34,521 nucleotides of DNA from an uncultured Clostridia bacterium. Its GTDB lineage: Bacteria; Bacillota; Clostridia; Christensenellales; UBA1242. Of this stretch, positions 21,441 through 33,400 are shown piece by piece. The stretch is taken from positions 1 to 34,521 of the forward strand of contig CALVNU010000001.1 of assembly GCA_944349915.1 (NCBI GenBank). Direction: 5' to 3'. Position numbers and translations under genes: made by a program. Below the pieces are notes generated by a model that had not been told where the DNA came from, did not search any database, and saw only the letters and a list, made by a program, of their open reading frames with translations. Position 1 is the stretch's first letter, and each line of letters begins with the position of its first letter.

Positions 21441-24400
21441 ATGAAAAAATTTATTGTTGCATTCTTAAGTTTATTTACTTTGCTTGGCGCATCTATTCTG
21501 TATGCGTGCGGGCCAACAAATATAGAACTTTCTCTTTCACAGCAAAGTGTGTCTTTGCAACTTAACGGAACAGAGGAAGCCAAGGTTGCCACTATTATTG
21601 CAGATGTGACAGGAACAGACGATAAATCAATATCGCTTGACTTTGTCTATGATGACGATATTATTTCTCCATCTGTGTCTCAAAACAGTCAAGGGCAAAG
21701 CGTTATCACCCTAACTGCAACCAATGAGGGGAGTACCGAACTTGTTGTTACAACAAAACAAGGCAGTGTAAAAAAATCTATCTACATTGAGGTTTATACA
21801 GAAGTAACTTCAATGATTGAAAAGAAAGAAGACATTGCAGAGGGGGAGAAGAGCACAAGATTTTTGATTAAAAATGACACATATCAAACTTTAGATGCAA
21901 ACAGTCTTATTTCATTTACTCCATCTACAAGCACAAGAAAAAATGTGGTTTGGACATTTGAGGCTAGTGGCACAACAGAGTATAACGGTGCAAATATTGT
22001 CGGCAATCAAATTTACATTCCTCAAACCTTTAGCGAAAACGAGGTTGTTTTAAGGGCAACTTCGGCAAACAATCCAGATGTTTATGTTCCAAACAACATT
22101 ACAATACCTGTAATAGAACAAATCACAATTGAAAATATAAGGCTTGGCGCGTCTATTTATGCGACCACAGGTTTTGATTACACAACGACGGCAAACGGAG
22201 AACCTTTGGGTGAAGTTTCTGTTGAAATCACCCCAAATCTCTCACAGTATGAAGATTCTGGAGATCCTTCACCAGACGGCCCACATGAAGATATTGCTTA
22301 CATAAAAGTTGAAACAGAATTGACTAACAGCCTTGAACTTATCCCAACTATCACCGATGTGTATGGAAATCCGTCAAATTTGTTGACTGTGCTTAGTGAG
22401 AACACTACAAATGGATACATTTTTTCTGTAAAAGCATCAAAGTCTTCTGTGAACCAGGACTTTTATGTTTCTTTCAAAATTGGCTATAAAAACTATGATT
22501 ATAGCATTGATATTTCTTCTGCATATCAAGAAATCGGGCAAGAGTATGGCAGAATTTTAGTTGAAGCGGCAGATAAAATAGAAAAAGTTTCTGTTCTTAG
22601 AAATAATATAGACGCCAGCCTTAACACTCAAACGCTTTATTCTCATTATGCAAGCAATGTAAATTCTGGTTATGGTCAATTGTATAATGTAAAACTTACC
22701 CCAGACACTGTTTTATGGGGAGAAAATGGCGAGGCAACTGGAGAATACACAATTTCGTTGCCAGCACAAGAAGGTGATATCAATCCAATCAAGGCATACT
22801 ATCGTTTAAATGGTGTTTACACAGAAATCGGCTTTACGCTTGAAAATGGCGTGTGGATTTCGGAAAAAATTGCAAGCACATCTTCTCTCACATTCGAGCA
22901 TAACCTTTACCTTAAGGCAAATGAAGAATATTTTGCAGAGCAAAGCATCACATTTAAAAGCGGTATTTTACTTACTTTTGCTTCAATTGATAATCCTAGG
23001 GCATCAACCGCAACAGTTGAATTCAACATTGTTAAGACGGCAGATGAGATGTCAATTACAGGCGAGAACGATGAGGCTGTTTCTGAAATTTCAATCAACA
23101 GCACAACTGCCACAGAAATGCAATTTATATTTATCTTGCATGGACAAACAACTGTTGATGGCTTGTCTGTAAATTCAAACAGCCAATATGTTGAAGAATT
23201 TGGCTCGCCAGAATTTATTTCAACAAATGGTGGAGAAAATGTTCGTTTTAGCATTACTATCAAATTAAAGAATGAATATATTGGACTTACCAACAGAAGC
23301 ACATCATTTACCATTAGGCATGAAAACGGAACAGAAAGTTTGCCAATAACTTTGAATATTTATTTCCCACTTACAAACGCAACTGTTTCTGCGAGCAACA
23401 CATCGGCATCAATTGTGATGAATAATCAAAGCAGTTATATAATTTCAAATGACGGTATAAACTTAAACGGCTCTCTCTCTGCAGGCGTGTTAATGCTAAA
23501 AAATGGAACAACAACACCACTTATTCATAGTTATAACACAAGTTCAAACGGCAAAGAGGCAAATGCTACAGTGTCGGTAAACTTCTATGATTTTGATGAA
23601 AACAACGAATATGGAATAAGTTTGCAAGATTTTCTTGCTTTATACAATAGCACTAGTGAAGATATAGAAAGCAATTTGCAAACTATTATTGACAGGGCGG
23701 TGGAGACAAATAGCAATGTTGTAACTTTTGATAGTTATGCAAATAACAATCTTAGAACAACACATGAAGGTTACACATACATTGTGTTTACATATCAAGG
23801 CATTGGTGAAGGAGCAATAACTGCGTCATTCAAGAGAGTTGTGCTTGTTCACTCATATAATGCAGTTGAAAGTTTTAATGTCAATCCTGCAAGTGATAGA
23901 AACTTTACTCTTTATGCCAGCGATTCTGTTGGCGAAACGGGTGATACAATTCAAAAAACAATCACCGTTTCATATTCTTCAAACGCTATAACTTACAAAG
24001 CAAATTCAAACTTTAAATTTATAACAGAATTTGCTGGTGTAAGATATACTGGAACAATTGATGACAATTCAAGAGTGATTTGGTATGATGAAAACAACAA
24101 TGTCAACACAGAACTTGACAAATATTTCCAAATCACAGCAGTACCACAGGATACACATATTTCATTTACAGTCTATGCAATCTCTACAAACGGACAAATA
24201 AACAGTCCTCATACAATCTATCTTCAATATATCCTTACAAGTGGAAATGCAGGGCTTAACAATGCAGGGCTTAATGACTCAACTTCTCCATACGAGGCAG
24301 TTGTTAGTTTTACAATTATAAATGCCGACAGGGTGGAAGAGGTTATTGTTGACGGTGTTGATGAAGACGGTATCTATTTTGAAATCGGCTCTTTGACTTC

Positions 24401-27400
24401 AACATCACAGTTTGTTATTGTACAGACTGGGCCAAGCAATGCAAAAAACACTGGTGTAAGTTATGTTGTTGCAAATAAAAATGGAGAACAAACCTCTCCT
24501 ATTGTAAATGTTACAGCCCTTCCTAGTGTTAACACAAGACTTAAAATCGACCTTTTAAACACAATTCAACAGGGCACAAGTGGAGCACTTTATATTTTCC
24601 CAACAGATGCAGTTAATAACGGAATTATAAACTATCAATTTACCAACAGCCAAGGTGAAATTGAAAGGGGAACACTCAACCTTGCCGACCTTGGAAAAAC
24701 CAGAAGCGACAAAAAGACAAACTTTGAATATTTGATTGAAAATGCTTTCTTTACAAATAACCAGGGCGAGCAGATTAGTTTTGCCAACATCTTTAAAAAG
24801 GTTAAAATCGAAGTTGCCGACGGAAGAAGTTTTGCTCATGCTTTTAGAGTTTATGACGAAACTGGCTTTGACCATGGAGATGGCTCAAGCACATATTTCT
24901 ACTCTGTTATGAACGATATATCTGTGGGCGCTGGCAATGTTTTTGACAACTTTACAGGTGGCGTACAAGGATATAATAACAACAGCGATATCACAATAAC
25001 TTTGACTGGCTCTAATTTTGCAAACACACTTACAAAAAACGGAAGTGAAGGTGGTCAAATTCGAGATATCTCCTTCAATGGAAATGTTACAGGAACGGGC
25101 TTTGTTGTTGGAACAAATAACGGCACAATCACAAATGTTACAGTTGATACCAATGGGCTTTATAGCAGTGTTTTAACAGGAAACGACTCATATGTTGGCG
25201 GAATTGCTGGCATTAACGGCAAAAGCGGAACAATTACAGATGTGTCTGTTTTAGGGCTACAAATCAACGCCGGAAATTACACGGTAGGCGGTGTGGCTGG
25301 TCAAAACAAGGGTATAATCACCATTGCAAGAGTAGAATTCTACAACCTGGCAAACACAGAAAACACAGAAGGAACCAAACTTAACACATTCAAAGGCTCT
25401 GTTGTTGGTGGCGTTATTGGCGAACAACAAGTTTCTGGAACAATCTCTCAAGTTTATGCTTACGACTATATCTTGACAAATAACACAAGCAACGCAAGGC
25501 TTAATGGCGCTAAAGTTGGCGCTATAGTTGGAAACTATACAGCAAGCGGGCAACTTACTTTTGTTGAAAGTTTTGCCGTTGTTGACAATTTAAGCACACT
25601 TGAAAACTTTGTAGGCTCAAAAGCAGACAGTGCAACATTGTCTTTTGCAAACAGTTATATTGGATATTATAATGATAGCAATACATATACATTTGTATAT
25701 TCAATGTCGGATGGAGAAAACAGCGACTTTGCAAACAATAGCGAGCGCATTATCACTTCAAGCGATGCAAACTTTAATAAAAATATAAATGGTGGAAATG
25801 CATATTTAAGATATTTCTATCAAGATGAAAAGGTTTCAACTATAAATTCTACTTTCAACACGGTTTTAGAGAACAACTTGTATAAAGCAATTCAAACAGG
25901 CTCTTCTCTTGTATTCTTTAGAAACAATATCAATGTTGGAACAAATTCTCTTTCAACATCACAATCTCAAGACTATAAAGAGTTAAACACAATTTCAATT
26001 GCAGATTTGCTTGAAGGCTACAATAAAAACATAATTGTTTCTTCAAATTCAAGCAGTGTGATTGTTAGTGGTTCGGAACTGTTTATCCAATCAATTGGTC
26101 AAGGAAAGTTGACAATTTATTCAAAACAAGATGTTTCCGTCAATATTGATACAGATTTTGTTGTTGACAAAGCATTAAGCACAATTTCCTTAATTTCGGA
26201 AAACGCAACAGGAACAGTTGAACATTTTGCTCAAGACAGTGAAACCACAGTAAATATTCAAAAATCAAAATCAAGATTATTTGTCGCAGGATTTACTACG
26301 ACAAGCGTTTATCTTGGACTTGACGCGCAAGAGTTTGAACTTGATATGCTTTCAAACTTTGCGTTCTCGGCAAAGAATGCAGATGCCGAATCTTCTATAA
26401 CAGAAACAAAAGACAAATCATCATTTACACAAATTTCAAGCACAACATTTAGCGTTGTTTCAAATGGGGATAGTGCTACAACATACACAATCTATCCAGT
26501 TTTGAGTGATATGACATCACTTCAAGGGCTAGTTGATGTTACTATCACAATCAATCCTGTTGATGGTGCGATAGCAATCGGCTATGATGGTGATGAAATT
26601 TCAATGTCTCCATCAACAGTTGCCTATGTCAATGTTACAATGGAAACTACCGATGCAAATGATACAGTTGCACCACAAATGTCTTTGGTTGCAAATGGCG
26701 TTGAAACAAAACTAACTAAGAAAGCAGCCGACAATACATTTACATTCTATAAACCACAAGACACAACGCCGATATTTACAGTTACAAGAAGCACTCCTAC
26801 AACAGACAGCAGTAGTGGTATGATTCAAACAAAAGAATTTTCTTTTAGATTTGAAGTTGCGGATGAGTATAAAGACAAACTTAACCAAGATGAGCAGTAT
26901 AGCGTAAATTTTGTTTCTAGTTCTCAATTTACTTCTGGCTCATTAACAATCAACCTGGCAAGACAGGGTATTACAAAAGCAGATGTAACCAATTTCAAAG
27001 TTGACCAAACCTCTTTTAATAGTGGCATAACTTCATACACAACATTAAGCACTTCAACGGGCGTTATGGCTCCAGGAACATCTTCAATTCTCCATGCAAG
27101 TGTAAATCCTGCTTATGCTTATTATGATTATATGGAAGTTACTGTAACTGGTGCTCCAATTGCAAGCGCTGTTGTGTTTATTCCTGTTGAAAAAACAAAC
27201 AGTAATTTACAATATAGAACTACAGAAGATATAACATTTGAAACTTTGTCAAATGGCTTTAGATTTACACCGGCTTCTTCGTATACGCGTGATGAATATG
27301 GCGGAATAAATCCAAAATATGACCTATATTTCCACGCAACCTTCAACCGCGCTATTCCAGAAGATTGCACCCTTACAGTTACTGCAACATATTATGTGTT

Positions 27401-30400
27401 CAACAAAGAGACAGGAGAGGCTCAAGTTGTTGACTATGTAAACACTTTTATCTTTGTATCATATCTTGCCGAGCCAACAATTACGGTTGATGGATACAAC
27501 TCCACCTTGCTTGCTAAAGGCGGAAGCGCAGAACTTAAAATTGCAGTAAACCTTGACCAAGAAATAGAATCTATCAATATTACAAACGCAAGCCAAGGCA
27601 TTGAATACAAATTTATAGAAGAAACAATTGACCAAGTTAATAATAAGAGAATTTATACATATAATTTGCAAGCATCGGTTCTTGCAGCAAGCACAACCGA
27701 TGATAACAGAATTTATATCAAGGCAACTGTTATAAGAAGATTAAACAACAACATTGAAAGAAAAACAACAACCGCAACAGTAACTCTTGTTGACTTTAAG
27801 ATTGATGCAGACGAAACCTATGTTGAAGGTGCAGTCAACGGAGTGCTTAATGTTTATGCAAACATCAATCAAACAGTTTCGCTTCATTATGTTTTTGACC
27901 CAGAAACAATAAACTATGACACATCAAATAGTTTGGCAGAAGACGCATACGATGATATTATGGCCAACAGAGGTACTTTTGAGAGAAATCATAGTTATCC
28001 GGCAACGGCCGGCGGGGCAATTACAGGAGGACAAACTGCAGACTATTTGATTAATGTTGAAGAAAGAGAAGTGGGAGGAAGAACAGAGTATCATGCTATT
28101 CCACTTGAAGATAGAATGTGGTATGTGGTTGGCAACAGCCTTATTCCAATCAAAGGTGCAGATGCAGAAAATTCTTTATTTGATATAAGTGTTGATGAGG
28201 AAAGTGGCGAAATAAACATCAAAGCCAAAACTTTGACACAAGCATCGCAAGAAATGTTGATAAGAACGTATGTTACAACAAACGGTGAAACAAGAACTAT
28301 TGAAACATATTTTACACTTCAAGTTACACCATGGACAAGTCAAGACCTTCCATCTATGATAACTTCTGCACAAGAATTCCTGTCTCTTGCAGAAAGTGAA
28401 GGCGAAGGTATGTATGATTATATCTTGATGAACGATATTGTGCTTGAAGATTACACACCATTCAACACCGACTATATTTCAAGCCTTGACGGAAACGGCT
28501 TTACAATTCACATCAAATCTTTCAACACAACGGCAGAATCAAGCGTGCTTAACCTTGCACTGTTTAATACAGTAAATGAAAACACAACCTTAAAAAATCT
28601 TCGCGTCAACTTGTATAATGGTGGACAAGTTAATGTTGACCTAAATTCTGTAAGCACATTAAATATGGCAGGCCTTGCAATAACCAACAATGGTATCATC
28701 ACAAACAGCGAAGTTGTGTCATTCTATACGGACAGGTATGCCATTGGGCCAAGCGGTTTAAATGAAAATGCCACAAATCAAATTTCGGGAGACCATGGTA
28801 TAAATATCAATTATACAAGAGGCTCAACGGCAATTTCGATGAGCGAAAACTCTTCTTGGACAAGTCGCGTTGCAGGTTTTGTTTTGACCAACAATGGAAA
28901 TATTACAAACTCCAGAGTTGGCGGAGATGAAATTGTTGAATTGTTGGAAGTTGACCCAACATATAACAATCAAATCACTGCCAGAATAACTGCGCTTGAC
29001 AACTTTACAATCAAGGCTCAAGGTCAAGTTGCAGGTTTTGTACTTGAAAACCAAGGCAGTATTGCAGCATCTTTTGTTAAAAACCTTGCAATCAACAACG
29101 AAAGCAAAACTGCAAGAGAAGGCAAGGCGTATGCGGTAGGTTTTGTTGGCACAAACACTGGCAAAATTTTGACAAGTTATGTTGAAGGCGTAAAACAAAC
29201 ATCAACAGAAAACAAACGCGTTTATGCAAGAACAGGTTCTCAAATTACAACAGAGCAGGCTGTTATTGCGGGCTTTGTTTTGACCAATTCTGGAGAAGAT
29301 TCATTGATTGAAAACAGTTATTCAAACATCATGATTTCAAATGGAGATGTCCAGAATGGTGTATATCTTGCGTCGGGCTTTGTTTACCGAAATGAAGGCA
29401 GGGTGGCAAATTGCTATTCAGCAAGTCAAATTGAAAACCAACGCTATTCTCAAATGAACTTCTCAGGTTTGAGCCCTGCTGGCGAACTTCTTGCAGATGG
29501 TGAATATGAAAATTGTTACTATTACAATATGGAATATGATTCAACGGATGCAAACACAGGTTCAAGCACAGAATCAGACTTTGACACCAATGTTTTAATG
29601 ATTCCAGACCCTTCAAGGTCAGAATATTTCTATGGTTTCTCAATTGCAACTTATGGCGGAGAAGACGGCATATGGGCAATGGATACAAATGCTGTTTCTG
29701 GCGAGGGATTGCAACTTCTAGAGCCAAACGATATTGCAATTTCTTACAGGTTTGTAAACTATCTTGAATATAACGCAGATGGTTCTATAAACACAGATGG
29801 CGAATACCAACTTCCATACGGAATAATTTATGTTACAGACGGAACAACAGAATATCAAATCAATCCATATTATGGTTCAGATTCAAACCCAATAATTATA
29901 AGAACAGCGCAAGAGTTTATTGAAATCACTGGTGCTAGCGAGTCTACACCGATACAAGAACAATACAAAGAAACAATTCACGGCACATACAGACTTGTTG
30001 GAGATATTGATATGAGTGCATTTAGTTCTCAAATCATGTCGCTTCCTTCAACTCAAAGTGCATTTAGTGGAAAATTATATGGAAATGGCTTCACAATCAG
30101 TGGGCTAAGTCTTTCATACAACGGCAATAATTTGGCATATGGATTGTTCAAGTCAATCGAGCCATACACAGTGTCAGGAACAAATACAACATATTATCCA
30201 AGAGTTGTGGGACTTCATATCGAAACAAGTTCAAACATGCTTGCGGCAGACACCACATTTGTGGGAACTCTTGCTGGATATATTAAAGATGCAATGATTG
30301 TCAATGTCTCTGTTACATATTCAAACGGTGCAATGGTGCAGGGCAGAAACTTTGTTGGCGGAATTGCAGGACTTATTTCAGGTGATTCTATAGTTAAAAA

Positions 30401-33400
30401 CATCACAATCACAAATCCAAACATAACTGCAGTAAGAAATGCTTCAACAGGCACAACAACCTTTGAAGTTAGCGATATCAACACATTCAGAAACTCTGTT
30501 TTGTCAGGATTAAACTATACATACACATTTACAGGTTCAGATTCAATTGCAACTCAAACTTTGCCATATTCTTATGCCGGCGGTGTGGCTGGTTATGTTG
30601 ATATATATTCATCACCACAATCATACTTTACATACACAACAACACCGGAATACAATGTAACCGTTGTAAGAGTGCTTGGAACGGTCAATATTACAGGTCA
30701 AGTTGCGGGTGGATTGTTTGGGCTTACCGCTCATCAAACTTTTGTTGAAGACGCAGGCATAACAATAAAAGGTCAAATGTCGCAAAACACATCGCATATC
30801 TTAAGCGTAAAAGATTATGCGGGCGGTGTGATTGGTCAATCATTTGGCTACCTTTCAAAACTGTTTGCAACACATGAAGATGATGTTCAACAAGCAATAG
30901 AGGACAACATTGCCTCCTTCTACACAGGCAACACTTCTGTTGAGCGTGGAATTCTCAATTTATTCATGGCGGAAAATCAATCAAGCACAAGTTACACACA
31001 AAAAGCCATTGGCGGACTTGTTGGCTTTGTTGGGTCTGGTATATTGCAAACATCCTATGCAAAAATCAATGTTATTTCAACATCAGCCCAAAGCGCTGGC
31101 GGACTTGTTGGCGAAATCAATTTGACAGGTGCAAGAAGTTATCACTACGAAACACTTGTTGGAGACGGATACAGCAAGTTCTTGTTCCATGAAACCTATG
31201 CAACAGGTGATGTAAGGGCTTACACCTTGCAAAATGGAACTCTTAGCGAAGGCCTTAGCGGTGGTATTGTTGGAAAAATCGGCGACTCATCGGACAGAAT
31301 AACTTTCCTTGCAACAAACGCAATCAATTTCTTCACAAATATTGATTACAGAACAAATCAACCTTATGACACCTTTGCAACAAAATTAGACGACATTGAT
31401 GCAACAGCCATCGGTGCAAATGGCACTGTATATCGTGCAAATTATGTATATCAATTTGTTGGTGGCGCTACAAAAAATGTTGTTATGTCAACTGCAGTCA
31501 CTTTTGCACAGGCAAAAAATATTTCTGGTGCAGAAGGTGCAAAATCTATTGGTTATGTTCAAAGTTATGTATTTGACGGCGACACCACGCCAGTTGTTAT
31601 CAATCTATATAATGGTTACTCATTCAGTTTCTACGGAGACGATATACTGCAACCTGTAGAGTCAATCAGCACTTACACAAACGGTTCGGCGGGATATCAG
31701 GCAACACAAAAAGTGTTCTTAAACAGCATGGTTTGGGATACAAACAATTGGATTCACAATTCCGACCAAATCTTCCCAGAAATCAAATATTCAATTGGAC
31801 AACCTACAACGATTTACCTTGACTGCTACAACATAGCAGAAGTTTTGCAAATGATGACCGAAAACAATAATTTAAATGTTATCGTGCGTGGTTTAACAAG
31901 TGCAGACTCAACAGAATATAGCGATGTTGATATTTCAACATATCAGGCAACTTACCTATTAAGCGGATTTAGCGGAACAATCTCCAGCAGTGAAAATTAT
32001 ATAGATACAGTAAAAGGCAGACAAGTAAGGCTTATCATAAGCAATTCATTGTTTGAGTCAACTGCGGGTGGCTTTACAATGGACAGTGTCCATATTCAAG
32101 TTGGTGAGGGCGCAGCGGATAGTGATGATGCTAATCTTCAAATTGAAGGTGGAATTATAAGCAAAGCAGAAATGGAACTTGCCACTCTCAACAACATCTC
32201 TTTGTATATCAAAAAAGCAATAGATGTTCAAATAACAGCAGAGGGTGATGCCGGATTGATTGCTCCTGTTTTGGATGGAACTTCAATTGAAAGTTTTAGG
32301 TTTTTCATTGACACAGGTTTGGCAACAGACACAACGATTATGGCGGTAAAAGCGTCAGAAAGCGCTTCAACGCCTACTAATCTAAATGTAGGCTTGATTG
32401 CTGGAAGGGCAGAACAAAACACCACAACTTCACCAATGAATATTTACAATGTTCAAATTTTATATGATGAAACTTCTGGTGCTTCTGGTACTCTTCGTCC
32501 TCTTAACGCAATTTCAGTCGATGTACAAGCGTCACAATCAGCAAACATTGGATTGTTCTTTGGTTCAATTTCAAAGGCGAATAGAACAGATGTAATCAGA
32601 ATTGCCGACTGCAACATGAGCCTAATTATGCCAAATTATAAAATCAAAATAAACGGCAAAGGTCTCGCTATGCAGGAATTTGGCTCTCAAGCAAAAATAG
32701 GTGGATTTGTTGGACATGTTGCGGGACTAGACAGCCTTACACTTCTTAGTGCGGGAGATGAACAAACGACAGAACTAGAAATCACAGTGCCGGATAAGTC
32801 AAGTGTTGGTCAAGGCCAATCATTGTATGTTGGCGGAATGTTTGGTACTGTTGGCGGTGCAAATTCCAACGGTGTTGCCGTTTCAACTGCGCAGATAGGA
32901 ACTAGCGACCCGCCTACTATAACACTTGATGTTAAAATCACGCCAGAATCTTCAAGCGGTTCAACATATGGTAGCATTTATTTCGGTGGTGTTGCCGGTC
33001 GAACCACACGAGCACTGCCAGTCAATAATATGACAATCAATTTAACTGCAAAAGTTGTTGGATCACAAAACAGTTATATCGGAGGCGCTGTTGGTATGTA
33101 TAATTCTGCAGACGCAACCGTTATTCAAGGTCTTACAACAACCACAACCATACAAGGCTCAACAACGGAGACTATCGACATCGGTAGTGCATATCTTGGC
33201 GGAATGTTTGGTAGTATTGGTGCACCTGGTATGGGGGATGGAAGTGGAAGTACAGTTATAATACAAGGCACAGATGACCCTACACTACAAACGACATCGA
33301 ACCCTAATACTTCAAAATTAAAAATAGAGGACATAAGTGCAACAAGCCCTCAAATAGGAGGAATTGTTGGCTATACTGCTGAAGGGACCGAAATAGAAAA

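Noticed and set aside
22907..33334. Several antisense frames of 60-136 codons inside the giant gene
   Set aside because: They oppose a continuous coding frame, lack ribosome sites and show low-complexity composition that follows from the Thr/Ser/Asn codons of the sense strand.
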